From Bacillota bacterium (GTDB lineage: Bacteria; Bacillota; UBA4882; UBA8346), in contig JAEXDA010000060.1 in assembly GCA_023401925.1 (NCBI GenBank), positions 1 to 64,000 on the forward strand: DNA of 64,000 nt, given 5' to 3'. Under the pieces are notes generated by a model. That model was not told the origin of the DNA and did not search any database. It saw only the letters and a program-made list of their open reading frames with translations. A program made the translations under genes and the position numbers. This document shows positions 33,299 to 42,813 of this stretch, in pieces. How positions within the stretch are numbered: the stretch's first letter is position 1; each line of letters opens with the position of its first letter.

Positions 33299-34261
33299 AT
33301 GGAGCTCTTGCAAAAAATTAATCAGGATTATCTAATTTCAGCAACTGCTATCAAGCCTTTTCACTCTGTTTGGAAAGTAATCACTGTAGGGCAGACTTAT
33401 GTCTTAAAAAAAATAAAAGGTATTCCGGACCATTTTTCAATGATTGCCCGGACTGTGAATGAACTTTATCAGCAAGGGTTAAGCCAATTGGTTCCTATAT
33501 CACTCACCCGTGATGGAGAGTGCTATCTTGAATGGAACGGTGAATATTTCTGCCTATCCCAGTGCCACACCGGAGAAAAACCGTCTTTTAGCTCCCCGCA
33601 ACATTTAAGAAGAATCGGTCAGTTCTTTGGCCAAATCCATGAATTTTCGCGCCAAACTACCTTTCCCGAAGAGCTTCATAACAGACAGGGTTTTGAGGAA
33701 TATCATCGTTATCACGACTTTTTAAAAAATCTTTTACCGCAATTACCTGCAAGGATCGACTTAAATCGTATAGACCGGACCGTGATTGAGTGGAGCGATT
33801 ATTTTTTGCAGCAAAGCCTTGAGGTTATTCAGGAACTTGAGAAATTTCCCGGCATCAACTCGCTCCTCAGTAAGCAAAAAGGGTTTTGCCATAATGACCC
33901 GGCTCCGGGAAATATCATCATGGACTGTCTTCAGTGTTATTTAATTGATTTTGAATTTGTAAATTTTGATTACTGGCTTAAAGAATTGGCTCATTTGGCA
34001 ATGAGAGTATTACAGGCAACAAATTGGGATTCTAACAATTCTTCTCTCCATATATTGCTTGAGGCCTATCATCAAGAAAGGCCTTTACTTGATATCGAGT
34101 TTAAAATTCTCCCTGTCTTATTACGTTTCCCTCGCCGTTTCTGGCGCTTTTGCCGCCAACGCTATCAAGAAAATTTGCCTTGGTCGGAGAGGCGTTATCA
34201 AAATCGTATCTGGGAAATTCTTTCTGAAGAAACCAAGCGCCGTCATTTTTTTGAAAAATAG
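33299..34261 (+). CDS. CotS-family spore coat kinase-like protein (copy 2)
   Basis: 320 residues from ATG at 33299, which has AAAGGAAA ten bases upstream; the TTG at 33257 is poorly spaced. The N-lobe contains WKVITVGQTYVLKKIK, where the Lys corresponds to the ATP-binding lysine of kinase-fold proteins. FCHNDPAPGNIIMD and YLIDFEFVN are the catalytic and metal-binding loops. RFPRRFWRFCRQRYQENLPW is the shared CotS-type tail. It is the first of three tandem plus-strand paralogues and is divergent from copy 1. Spore coat localisation is inferred from the family. Confidence 0.82.
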   Translation: MELLQKINQDYLISATAIKPFHSVWKVITVGQTYVLKKIKGIPDHFSMIARTVNELYQQGLSQLVPISLTRDGECYLEWNGEYFCLSQCHTGEKPSFSSPQHLRRIGQFFGQIHEFSRQTTFPEELHNRQGFEEYHRYHDFLKNLLPQLPARIDLNRIDRTVIEWSDYFLQQSLEVIQELEKFPGINSLLSKQKGFCHNDPAPGNIIMDCLQCYLIDFEFVNFDYWLKELAHLAMRVLQATNWDSNNSSLHILLEAYHQERPLLDIEFKILPVLLRFPRRFWRFCRQRYQENLPWSERRYQNRIWEILSEETKRRHFFEK

Positions 34262-34308
34262 CTTTCTCAATCTTTTTTTACTTTTCATCAATCATTAGGA
34301 GGAGCCGG

Positions 34309-35328
34309 ATGACAAATACCACCCATTCCGACCTGCAACAAATTTTAAACCATTGGGGGCTTGAACTTTATCGTTTTGAAAAAGTTCGGGATGTTTATAA
34401 AGTCTACACTCAAAGCGGTTTAAAAAACTTGAAATTATCACCCTTAGTTCCTGAGCGCATCCTGTTTGTTCATCATGCCATTGCCCATTTAAATCAAAGG
34501 AGCTTCTCAAAAATGACTCCCCTCATCCCAACCCAAACCGGGGAGACTTCAGTTTTTGATCAAAATTTCGCTTATACCCTGTTTGATTGGATCGAAGGCC
34601 GCCAATGTGATTATCGGAATAAAACCGAATTGGTTGATTCCATGAAAGTCCTGGCAGACTTTCATCAAAAAAGTAGTGAATTTACACCTCCTCCTAATTC
34701 CAATATGCGGGATCATTTGGGGAAATGTTTAAAACATTTTGAAGAACGTTATCAAGATTTATTACGGTTCAAAGAATTAGCCCTTGCTTTTCCCAAAGAT
34801 CAATTTGCCGCTTCCTATTTAGCCAATATCGAAGCCTATCTTCCGATGGCCACCGAAGCGATTGCTAAAATGAAAAAGAGCAACTACCTCACGCTGGTGG
34901 AACAAGCGCGGATCAAAAAAACTTTTTGTCATGGGGATCCGGCGACTCGTAACTTTATCCTGACTCCGGAAAATGAAGTTTTTATGATTGACTTTGATAG
35001 TTGCAGGCTTGATTTGCCAATTATGGATGTCATTAAGTTTACCAGAAGAATCATGAAAAAATATCGCTGGCAATATCCGGTCGCTAAACTAATTATCGAT
35101 TCTTACCAAGCGATAAGCCCGTTATCTTCCAGTGAACTTGCGGTAATGAAGGCCGTGTTCTTTTTTCCCCAAAAGTTTTGGCGGCTATCCATCCGTTATT
35201 TTGATCAACACGCTGCTTACGGTCCTGCAAGGCTGCTCAAAAAATTTCAAAAATATGTCAGTAATAAGGGCCATCTGATGCAATTTCAACAACAATTTTC
35301 AAACTATCAATCACGGGGCGGCGAATGA
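34309..35328 (+). CDS. CotS-family spore coat kinase-like protein (copy 3)
   Basis: 339 residues; ATG at 34309 follows AGGAGGAGCCGG. FCHGDPATRNFIL and VFMIDFDSC are the HxDxxxxN and DFD loops, and FFPQKFWRLSIRYF is the C-terminal signature. The N-lobe has YKVYTQSGLKNLKLSP, with Lys present but spacing changed from copy 2. It lies 47 bases after copy 2 and 3 bases before copy 4, so these are one operon. The three are distinct enough to be old duplications rather than recent copies. Confidence 0.82.
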   Translation: MTNTTHSDLQQILNHWGLELYRFEKVRDVYKVYTQSGLKNLKLSPLVPERILFVHHAIAHLNQRSFSKMTPLIPTQTGETSVFDQNFAYTLFDWIEGRQCDYRNKTELVDSMKVLADFHQKSSEFTPPPNSNMRDHLGKCLKHFEERYQDLLRFKELALAFPKDQFAASYLANIEAYLPMATEAIAKMKKSNYLTLVEQARIKKTFCHGDPATRNFILTPENEVFMIDFDSCRLDLPIMDVIKFTRRIMKKYRWQYPVAKLIIDSYQAISPLSSSELAVMKAVFFFPQKFWRLSIRYFDQHAAYGPARLLKKFQKYVSNKGHLMQFQQQFSNYQSRGGE

Positions 35329-35331
35329 GCT

Positions 35332-36378
35332 ATGACAGAGGATTCTGTGGCCGATTTACAAAAAGAAGATATTGAGGAAATCATTTTCCAATTTGGTCTT
35401 CAATTCAAAGCATGTCAAGCTTATCGCCGAATCTGGCAGGTTAAAACGAATGAAGGAACCAAATATTTAAAAAAATCAAAGCTAAGCGCCGCCGATCTCC
35501 GATTCATTGATGAAGCCCAACAGTATCTATATGGTCAGAACTTTACCAATTTGCCAAAGTTCATTCGAAACGGCCAAAATGAACCTTTTGTTCGTTATAA
35601 GGATAGTTTATTTATTTTAACCAATTGGTATTTAGGGACTGAATTAGATTTCCGCATTCTGATGGATTTGAAACAAGCCTCCCGTTTTCTGGCGGATTTT
35701 CATACCAAAAGCGCCGGCTTTAAACCACACATCTCAAATCCCGACCGTACCTGCTGGCTGGGATGGCCCTATAAACTCGAAGAACGGATAAAACAGATGC
35801 AGGACTTTCAACGTCTTGCAAATTTAGAAAAAGATTCATCAATTTTTAGCCGCTTATTTTTAAGAAATTTCAGTCCCTTTTATCAACAAGCTATCGCCAG
35901 TTATGAAGCCTTGTTAAAATCACCCTACCATGCGGTCGCCGAGGCCGCCTCCATCAGTCTCAGTTTTTGCCATCATGATTATTCGGGTCGCAATATACTC
36001 CGCACCTTTCAAGATCGGTTATTATTGGTCGACTTTGATTACTGCCTGCTTGATATGAGAATTCATGATTTAATCAACCTTTTGGTACGCAATTTAAAAC
36101 ACAATGGGTGGCGTTTGGAAATTTCCAATTTTATTCTCAGTGAATATGAGACGGTGAGCAAATTAACCCAAGAAGAGCTGGAAGTGATGTATGTTCTGCT
36201 CTGTTGGCCCCAAGATTTTTGGCAAGTAGGGCTGCAATATTTCTATGAAAAGTTACCTTGGTCCAAAGAGAGGTTTATTAAAAAACTCAACCATAAAATC
36301 CATTACCGGGCACCCCGGAACCGATTTTTAACCGAATTTTCCCAGAAGTATCAAATCAAATCTTTCGTTCCGCTTTGA
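35332..36378 (+). CDS. CotS-family spore coat kinase-like protein (copy 4)
   Basis: 348 residues. FCHHDYSGRNIL and LLLVDFDYC give the catalytic-loop and metal-loop equivalents; WPQDFWQVGLQYFYEKLPWS is the CotS-type tail. The start ATG at 35332 is only three bases after the stop of copy 3 and has a weak GGGCGG upstream, consistent with coupling. Downstream it converges on pnp, with the pnp terminator between. Confidence 0.82.
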   Translation: MTEDSVADLQKEDIEEIIFQFGLQFKACQAYRRIWQVKTNEGTKYLKKSKLSAADLRFIDEAQQYLYGQNFTNLPKFIRNGQNEPFVRYKDSLFILTNWYLGTELDFRILMDLKQASRFLADFHTKSAGFKPHISNPDRTCWLGWPYKLEERIKQMQDFQRLANLEKDSSIFSRLFLRNFSPFYQQAIASYEALLKSPYHAVAEAASISLSFCHHDYSGRNILRTFQDRLLLVDFDYCLLDMRIHDLINLLVRNLKHNGWRLEISNFILSEYETVSKLTQEELEVMYVLLCWPQDFWQVGLQYFYEKLPWSKERFIKKLNHKIHYRAPRNRFLTEFSQKYQIKSFVPL

Positions 36379-36403
36379 TATGACACGAATGCCGGTTTCA
36401 ATG

Positions 36404-36434
36404 AAAAAACAAAAACCTCCCCAAGGGAAGGCTC
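36404..36434 (-). terminator. Intrinsic terminator of pnp
   Basis: On the minus strand CCTTCC-CTTG-GGGAGG forms the stem-loop (36431-36416) followed by TTTTTGTTTTTTC. It lies about 60 bases beyond the pnp stop, between pnp and the convergent CotS gene. Confidence 0.75.
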
Positions 36435-36495
36435 TATTTTAATCGTGAATTGAAATATTACAGTTCATAAGGAAAGCGTAAATTTTGGGTGAAGA

Positions 36496-38598
36496 TTATT
36501 CGGCTGTTTCTCCACCCAATAAAGCTTTCCGGGAAAGATTAATCCGTCCTTGTTTATCAATTTCAACGACTTTAACCATGATTTCATCGCCAATATTGAC
36601 CACATCTTCAACTTTAGCGACCCGTTCTTTGGCAAGCTGGGAAATATGGACCAAACCTTCTTTGCCAGGTAGAATTTCCACAAATGCCCCGAAATTCATT
36701 AGTCTGGTTACTTTACCCATATAAGTGGCGCCGATTTCCACATCACTGGTCAGGCTCTTAATGATTTGTTGCGCTTTCTCACCGGCCTTGGCATCCACTG
36801 CCGCGATAAATACCCGGCCATCATCTTCAATATCGATTTCTGCGCCGGTATCTTCAACGATTTTGCGAATCATTTTGCCGCCAGGCCCAATGACATCCCG
36901 AATCCGATCCGGATCAATTGAAAAGCGGATAATGCGGGGGGCATAAGGTGATAAATCTTTATGGGATTCCGGTATCGTAGCCAGCATTTTGTCGAGGATA
37001 AACAAGCGGCCTTCTCTGGCTTGGGCTAAGGCTTGCTTCAAAATCGCCCGATCAATACCTTTCACTTTAATATCCATTTGAATGGCGGTAACACCGTCTT
37101 TCGTACCCGCTACTTTAAAGTCCATATCCCCAAAATGATCTTCCAACCCTTGAATATCCGTTAAAATGGCAAAGTCATCGCCATCTTTTAGAAGTCCCAT
37201 CGCCACTCCGGCCACTGGTTTCTTAATCGGCACGCCGGCATCCATTAATGAAAGCGTGCTTCCACAGACACTTGCCTGCGAAGAAGAACCATTGGATTCT
37301 ATGACTTCGGAAACTAACCGAATGGTATAAGGAAATTCTTCCTCACTGGGAATTACCGGTATTAAAGCCCGCTCAGCAAGGGCGCCATGACCAATTTCCC
37401 TACGCCCCGGACTACGAACCGGTCGAACTTCGCCGACGCTGAAACCGGGGAAATTATAATGGTGAATGTATCGTTTGGACTGGTCGTCACCCAGACCGTC
37501 CAAAATTTGCTCTTCACTAACTCGCCCCAGGGTACAGACGGTTAAAACTTGCGTTTGACCGCGGGTAAAAAGTCCCGAACCGTGGGTACGGGGTAATAGC
37601 CCCACTTCACAAGAAATCGGACGGATTTCATCCAATTTCCGGCCATCCGGACGAATCTTATCGACCGCAATCATACGACGGACTTCTTCTTTAACGATAT
37701 TCTCCAAAACTTCATTCACATCGGCAGAAGCAGCCTGATATTCTTCTCCCTTCGCTTCTGTGAAATGAATCCTTGTCTCTTCTTTCACTTGTTCGATTAA
37801 CGCTTCTCTTTCCAACTTTTCATTGGTCTTGATGGCTAGGGCCATTTTGGAAGTGGCAAAATCTCTCACCATTTTATCAATTTCCGGATTCGGTCCATCC
37901 AAAACCGGCTCGATTTTTGGCTTACCGACTTCCGACCGAATTTTTTCAATGAAAGACACAATTTCCTGGATCACGGAATGACCAAAAAGAATAGCCTCTA
38001 AAGCGTCGTCTTCCGAAATTTCCTTGGCGCCGGCCTCAACCATCATAATTGCATCTTGGGTCCCGGCAACCGTTAACTGAAGATCGCTCTTTTCCATTTG
38101 AGCCACAGTTGGGTTGATGATAAATTTACCGTCAATTCTCCCGACTTTCACGCCTCCAATAGGCCCGGCAAATGGAATTTCTGAAATATGTAAGGCAGCC
38201 GAGGCCCCAATCATACCGGCAAGACCCGGTTCATTATCCGGATCAACCGAGAGAACCGTGGTTGTTACCTGTACATCATTACGAAATCCTTCCGGAAATA
38301 GCGGTCGTAACGGGCGATCTATCATTCGGGCTGCCAAGACGGCATTTTCTGACGGCCTGCCCTCTCTTTTAATGAATCCACCCGGTATCTTGCCTACTGC
38401 ATAAAGTCTTTCTTCATAGTCAACCAATAACGGAAAGAAATCAATACCTTCCCGGGCTTTTTGGGCCATCACCGCAGTGACTAAAACTGCGGTATCACCA
38501 TAGCGTACCAGTACCGATGCATTGGCTTGTTTAGCCATCTTCCCGGTCTCTATGATGAGAGGGCGACCCGCTAAAGTCATCTCCCATTTTTGCATCAT
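36496..38598 (-). CDS. pnp: Polyribonucleotide nucleotidyltransferase
   Basis: A 700-residue phosphorolytic 3'-5' exoribonuclease. Two RNase PH domains, KH domain (IDPDRIRDVIGPGGKMIRKI) and C-terminal S1 domain (VGATYMGKVTRLMNFGAFVEI in part) are in the usual order. FSVGEVRPVRSPGRREIGHG is the catalytic region of the second PH domain. ATG at 38598 with GGAGG upstream. It follows rpsO, the conserved rpsO-pnp arrangement, although a terminator lies between them. Confidence 0.97.
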   Translation of the reverse strand: MMQKWEMTLAGRPLIIETGKMAKQANASVLVRYGDTAVLVTAVMAQKAREGIDFFPLLVDYEERLYAVGKIPGGFIKREGRPSENAVLAARMIDRPLRPLFPEGFRNDVQVTTTVLSVDPDNEPGLAGMIGASAALHISEIPFAGPIGGVKVGRIDGKFIINPTVAQMEKSDLQLTVAGTQDAIMMVEAGAKEISEDDALEAILFGHSVIQEIVSFIEKIRSEVGKPKIEPVLDGPNPEIDKMVRDFATSKMALAIKTNEKLEREALIEQVKEETRIHFTEAKGEEYQAASADVNEVLENIVKEEVRRMIAVDKIRPDGRKLDEIRPISCEVGLLPRTHGSGLFTRGQTQVLTVCTLGRVSEEQILDGLGDDQSKRYIHHYNFPGFSVGEVRPVRSPGRREIGHGALAERALIPVIPSEEEFPYTIRLVSEVIESNGSSSQASVCGSTLSLMDAGVPIKKPVAGVAMGLLKDGDDFAILTDIQGLEDHFGDMDFKVAGTKDGVTAIQMDIKVKGIDRAILKQALAQAREGRLFILDKMLATIPESHKDLSPYAPRIIRFSIDPDRIRDVIGPGGKMIRKIVEDTGAEIDIEDDGRVFIAAVDAKAGEKAQQIIKSLTSDVEIGATYMGKVTRLMNFGAFVEILPGKEGLVHISQLAKERVAKVEDVVNIGDEIMVKVVEIDKQGRINLSRKALLGGETAE

Positions 38599-38785
38599 TT
38601 CAAACCTCCTTCAAACTTCCGTGAATCAATAAAACACGGATTTGTTCATTTTAATATTGCTAACAGTTATTAGGAAAAAAGTCGCAATCAACAGTTAAAC
38701 CCCCATTGAAAAGTCTCTCTCTATTGATTGTCATTGATAGCGAATAACTGATAACTATCCATAGTATATCCCTTTATATAGAAAG

Positions 38786-38806
38786 AAAAGCGGGTAACCC
38801 GCTTTT
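38786..38806 (-). terminator. Terminator-like hairpin after rpsO
   Basis: AAAAGCGGG and CCCGCTTTT pair across a three-base loop just beyond the rpsO stop, followed on the minus strand by CTTTCTATA. Readthrough into pnp, as known in other bacteria, is possible because the T-tract is interrupted. Confidence 0.7.
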
Positions 38807-38810
38807 CCGA

Positions 38811-39077
38811 CTATTTCCGGAGACCTAATCTTTCGATAATTGCCCGATAACGCTCAATATCTTTTTGATTCAGATAATTTAATAAACCGCGCCGTTGACC
38901 GACCATTTTTAATAAGCCGCGTCTTGAATGATGATCTTTTTTGTGGACCTTAAGATGCTCGGTTAAATAATTAATCCGTTCAGTAAGAATAGCGATTTGA
39001 ACCTCCGGCGAACCGGTGTCCCCCTCATGTAAATGATACTTCGTGATAATCTCTTGCTTTTTTTCTAGAGTCAGCAT
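38811..39077 (-). CDS. rpsO: 30S ribosomal protein S15
   Basis: 88 residues, the usual size. MLTLEKKQEIITKY, HEGDTGSPEVQIAILTERI, KDHHSRRGLL and MVGQRRGLLNYL are the conserved S15 blocks that bind 16S rRNA. ATG at 39077 is used because GTG at 39089 falls inside the Shine-Dalgarno sequence GGAGGTG. A promoter at 39208-39236 implies a leader of about 120 bases, where S15 commonly regulates its own translation. Confidence 0.97.
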   Translation of the reverse strand: MLTLEKKQEIITKYHLHEGDTGSPEVQIAILTERINYLTEHLKVHKKDHHSRRGLLKMVGQRRGLLNYLNQKDIERYRAIIERLGLRK

Positions 39078-39200
39078 GTTGAAAGTCACCTCCTTTTCTT
39101 TTAAACGCCCCCCGCCGAGGGTTCCGTTGGAGACTCGAAACTCCCAGCCAAGGGTTTCACGCGTCCCTGTACCAACTTCAAACGGGCATCAGCGCAAAAC
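39078..39200 (-). promoter_or_regulatory. rpsO 5' leader, candidate S15 autoregulatory region
   Basis: Between the inferred transcription start near 39200 and the rpsO start codon are about 120 GC-richer bases with self-complementary segments (for example CCCTCGGCGGGGGG-type and GGGAGTTTCGAGTCTCC words on the minus strand). S15 leaders are a known class of autoregulatory RNA. I did not fold it. Confidence 0.4.
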
Positions 39201-39207
39201 TAGAATA

Positions 39208-39236
39208 ATTTTACCATAAATCGATGGCACTGTAAA
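39208..39236 (-). promoter_or_regulatory. Sigma-A type promoter of rpsO
   Basis: On the minus strand TTTACA (39236-39231), a 17-base spacer and TAAAAT (39213-39208). Confidence 0.7.
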
Positions 39237-39254
39237 TAAAATATCTTCAGGAGC

Positions 39255-41798
39255 CTATTCAACTCCCCGGAAATAATGTCCCTTGGTAATACCCCTGCCG
39301 GTTAAGGACTTAAATTGATTGATGATCAACTCTTCATTCTCTAAACGTTTTCCTTTATCGATAGCACCCAGAGCTTTATGGTATTGTGCAACAAAAGGCT
39401 CTATTTGACGGGCATCGAATGTTTTCAATTCCAGACGGCAAACCAATTCACCCGCAGTACGCAGTCTGTGCAAATCTCCAAACAGGCAAAGATCTTTGGT
39501 ATTCAAGAGATGGAGCCTGCAGAACTGGTCAGTGTAAATCGGAAAATCAAGTTGCAGGCGATCCCTTAAAAAATAATGATTTTGACGGCACGGTCCCGGG
39601 CAAGGCCGATCCCCATCTTTTTCCCTTTGGAGTGACGCATGGATTGGACAATATTCCGACACCATCAACTCAAGAGGACCTTGAACCAGGCATTCCAGCC
39701 TAAGTTTAGGACAATTCAGGGAAATCTCTTTGATCTGCTCCGACGTCAGTTCCGGGGAGAGCGTATACTGTATTATCCGGGGATTGTTCAACAGAGTTAA
39801 TGCATAACTATTGAAAAAATTAAAAGTGTAATTTAAAAAAATAGGTTGGGTTGTTTCATCTACGACTCTTTGCAAAGATCCCAAGTCGGACACCATGATT
39901 CCGTCACTGGAAAGTTTTGAAATCATTTGTAAATAGGAAAGTCCTTGCTCACGCTGTCCTTCGCGGTTAATCCGGGGCATGGCGATGATCAAACGGGAAC
40001 CGGCCCGGTGAGCTGCTTCGATGGAATTTACCAAGGCTTGCTCGGTCCAGTGATAGCCGGAGAGTTCATCTCCTCCGACATAGATTAAATCGGCTCCCGC
40101 TTTGGCAGCAACCGCTACACTCTCTCCATCCCCCACCCAGACGCTTAGATAACGCTGAATGGATTTGCATTCCGGATTTCCTCCGCGAAGATTGAATAAT
40201 GATTGGAGGTCCCTGAAAGAAACCTTCTCCCGGCGATATGCTTCCAAAGCCCCAGTCATTAATTGTTCAACGGCAACACGCCGCGCTTGATTCAGATCTC
40301 CCAGGGGCACCATCAGATTTTCACCCATCCTGATGTGTAATTCATCCAGGAAATAAGGGGTGTTTCCCAACCGGCTCAGCTGTTCCCGGATAGTTTCTTC
40401 GGTAAGCGGACGGTTTTTGGCAGTCTGTAACCGGGTCTTGGTATCGGCGGAACCTACATGACCGTTCGGATCTGAAAAAGTCACCTGCAATGACTGATCT
40501 AGCTCTCCACTCACCAGAGCCGAGCAGGGAATTTTCAAGTTTGGATTGTCCTTATCTAAAGCTTGTTGGGTCTCTCGATCGTTTTGGATCGAAAAAATTT
40601 TGAAAACCCGGTCACCCGGATGAAGTTTCCCGGTTCCAGGGATCGAAACGGTTTCTCCCGTGACTGCAGCGGAAATCTTTTCCCTGTCTTTAAAAAGTTC
40701 CCGTACCGGCGTCACAACACGCCCGCCTTGGCTCACCCAAACTTCGATTTCATCACCCAGTTCCAAATCGGCTTGGAGTTTTAGGGTAATGCTCCCTTGC
40801 GAAGAGTCGCAACGAATAATCCGCCCTAAATATACGCCCCGGTTATTGGGTCTTCGAAAACCCATAATATCCTGATTTCGATTCCCGCCAAAATAGCCAT
40901 TGCTGAATCCCCGGTTGAATGATTGTTCAAGTTGTTGAACCTCCCGGGGAGTTACTGTAAAAGCAGTTGGATTTTTGAAGTAGCGATCCAACGCCTGCCG
41001 GTAGATTTTCGTCACTTGATAGACATATTCCGGGCGTTTCATCCGTCCTTCTACTTTTAAGGATGTTACACCGATTTTATGTAACTCAGGTATATCATGG
41101 ATTAGAGCAATATCCTTGGGTGAAAGCAAATAAGTTCCGGGAGTCTCCACAAGCCTTTCCCTATTGAACCCTAGCTGGTATTCCATCCGGCAAGGCTGAG
41201 CGCACCGTCCCCGGTTACCGCTACGCCCGCCTATCATGCTGCTCATTAAACATTGACCGGAATAACAAACACACAAAGCGCCGTGAACAAAGACTTCTAT
41301 TTCCATACCGGAGGAACGGACAATTGACTCAACTTCGGCCGCAGTCATTTCTCGGGCCAGGACAACCCGCTTGAATCCTAAATTCTTCAAGAATATGGCG
41401 CCTTCATGATTATGAACCGTCATTTGGGTGCTGGCGTGCAATTCCAAACCCGGCAAATATTTGCGGGCCAAATGAATCAGGCCTAAATCTTGAATGATGA
41501 CGGCATCGACGCCCAGATTGTATAATTGACAGAGATATTCAAGGGCTTCCGATAATTCGTTCTCAGCCGCCAACGTATTGACCGTAATATAAATCTTCTT
41601 CTGATGAAGATGCAAAAGGTCGGCAGCTTCCTTTAATTGCTGAAGATCAAAATTCGCTGCATTTTGCCGGGCATTAAAAAGTTTACCGCCGAGGTAAACC
41701 GCATCGGCTCCTGCGGCTAATGCCGCTAGCAACGCATCCCAATCCCCCGCAGGGGACAAAAGTTCTAAATGCTTTGGACTCGATTCTAAGGTTACCAT
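39255..41798 (-). CDS. U32 family peptidase / RlhA-like protein with collagenase-like domain
   Basis: 847 residues. The N-terminal U32 barrel shows ELLSPAGDWDALLAALAAGA and ADAVYLGG, then the signature EVFVHGALCVCYSGQC with CAQPCR, whose cysteines probably hold an iron-sulfur cluster. The middle part matches the DUF3656-type collagenase domain, and a second U32-like half follows (about 560-847) with CPIH, CPGPC cysteines. E. coli RlhA of this family hydroxylates C2501 of 23S rRNA, so an RNA-modification role is at least as likely as proteolysis. ATG at 41798 is preferred since TGGAG lies six bases upstream; ATG at 41810 overlaps that site. Confidence 0.88.
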   Translation of the reverse strand: MVTLESSPKHLELLSPAGDWDALLAALAAGADAVYLGGKLFNARQNAANFDLQQLKEAADLLHLHQKKIYITVNTLAAENELSEALEYLCQLYNLGVDAVIIQDLGLIHLARKYLPGLELHASTQMTVHNHEGAIFLKNLGFKRVVLAREMTAAEVESIVRSSGMEIEVFVHGALCVCYSGQCLMSSMIGGRSGNRGRCAQPCRMEYQLGFNRERLVETPGTYLLSPKDIALIHDIPELHKIGVTSLKVEGRMKRPEYVYQVTKIYRQALDRYFKNPTAFTVTPREVQQLEQSFNRGFSNGYFGGNRNQDIMGFRRPNNRGVYLGRIIRCDSSQGSITLKLQADLELGDEIEVWVSQGGRVVTPVRELFKDREKISAAVTGETVSIPGTGKLHPGDRVFKIFSIQNDRETQQALDKDNPNLKIPCSALVSGELDQSLQVTFSDPNGHVGSADTKTRLQTAKNRPLTEETIREQLSRLGNTPYFLDELHIRMGENLMVPLGDLNQARRVAVEQLMTGALEAYRREKVSFRDLQSLFNLRGGNPECKSIQRYLSVWVGDGESVAVAAKAGADLIYVGGDELSGYHWTEQALVNSIEAAHRAGSRLIIAMPRINREGQREQGLSYLQMISKLSSDGIMVSDLGSLQRVVDETTQPIFLNYTFNFFNSYALTLLNNPRIIQYTLSPELTSEQIKEISLNCPKLRLECLVQGPLELMVSEYCPIHASLQREKDGDRPCPGPCRQNHYFLRDRLQLDFPIYTDQFCRLHLLNTKDLCLFGDLHRLRTAGELVCRLELKTFDARQIEPFVAQYHKALGAIDKGKRLENEELIINQFKSLTGRGITKGHYFRGVE

Positions 41799-41919
41799 AA
41801 GAAACTCCATCTAAATTAGCAGACGAAACTGCTCTAATGTATCGATCAGTTCAACTAGTTGTCCATCTAAAATATACCCTACATAACGGAATCGCCAAAT
41901 GACAGATCCACAACCATCC

Positions 41920-42813
41920 TTAAAAACCCAAAAATTTTAATATTGACGGATAAATATCCATCAGGGTGCGAATCCGTTCGAACTCAGTCACATCGCCAAT
42001 CACGATCGTAGGGACCGGGTTGAAGGTATGGGTTTTAATACGAAGATCTTCAATATTTCCATGATCGCTGGTTACCAGCAAGGTGAGACGGTTTTTGGCC
42101 AAACCCCCGGCGAGGGTTCCTAAAAAGCGGTCCAAACGATTCAACAACGTGAGGGCTAATGAATAGTCCTGATGATGTCCGCAATGGTCGGTTTGAAAAT
42201 ATTCAAATAACGTAAAATCATTTTTAGCCGCCAGATTGACAAGAATCGTCCCTGCTTCCTCCGGTTCCCAAGTCGGCACGTCATAACCGCGTTCGCGCAG
42301 TTTTTCATTGGTGATATCCTGATAAATGGATTCCCCTTGCAGCAGATCTTCGGGCATCAATAAACGACAACTCCCAGCTAAAGCTGCGGTGGTAGTAACG
42401 GAATGCTGCCATTTTTCCTGCTCGACGAATTCAAAATATTCCCTGGTAAAGGTATTGGCAAAAACCGCTCTGCCTCCTCCTTCGTTAATGACTTTAAAAA
42501 TACTGGCTTCCCGGATTATTTTCCGCAGGGTGTAAGTAGGAAACCCGTTGATGTGACGACCGACAATGACTGAAGCGTTTATACCTGTAAAAATAGCGGT
42601 CTGTCCGGTAGCGCTTTGCGGAAGTCCTGGTATATCCAGAGAAACATCGGTCGGACATAGGATCGTATTCGGATGATGAATCCCTTTTCCAATGGCAGAT
42701 GCGGTTAAAGAAGCGCCGGATAATATTTCTCTCAAAAAAGGAGTTTTGGCGCTCATCAAAGGATTGGCGGCGGGATCTTCACAACCAAGTCCCAAACCGT
42801 CAATGAAAACCAT
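41920..42813 (-). CDS. Phosphomutase-like metalloenzyme (alkaline phosphatase superfamily)
   Basis: 297 residues. MVFIDGLGLG supplies the first metal Asp, QSATGQTAIFTGIN the nucleophile region, DHCGHHQD and LLVTSDHGNIED the second metal site. These are the motifs of the phosphopentomutase/2,3-bisphosphoglycerate-independent mutase superfamily, but the protein is too short for iPGM (about 510) and lacks the inserted domain, so the substrate is unknown. ATG at 42813 with GGGGA upstream is favoured; longer TTG starts would overlap the YetF gene further. It overlaps that upstream gene by 14 bases. Confidence 0.8.
   Translation of the reverse strand: MVFIDGLGLGCEDPAANPLMSAKTPFLREILSGASLTASAIGKGIHHPNTILCPTDVSLDIPGLPQSATGQTAIFTGINASVIVGRHINGFPTYTLRKIIREASIFKVINEGGGRAVFANTFTREYFEFVEQEKWQHSVTTTAALAGSCRLLMPEDLLQGESIYQDITNEKLRERGYDVPTWEPEEAGTILVNLAAKNDFTLFEYFQTDHCGHHQDYSLALTLLNRLDRFLGTLAGGLAKNRLTLLVTSDHGNIEDLRIKTHTFNPVPTIVIGDVTEFERIRTLMDIYPSILKFLGF

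Noticed and set aside
31971..36378. Antibiotic phosphotransferase (aminoglycoside resistance) genes
   Set aside because: The fold is shared, but the four tandem copies, the C-terminal tail pattern and the sporulation context fit CotS-type coat proteins better.
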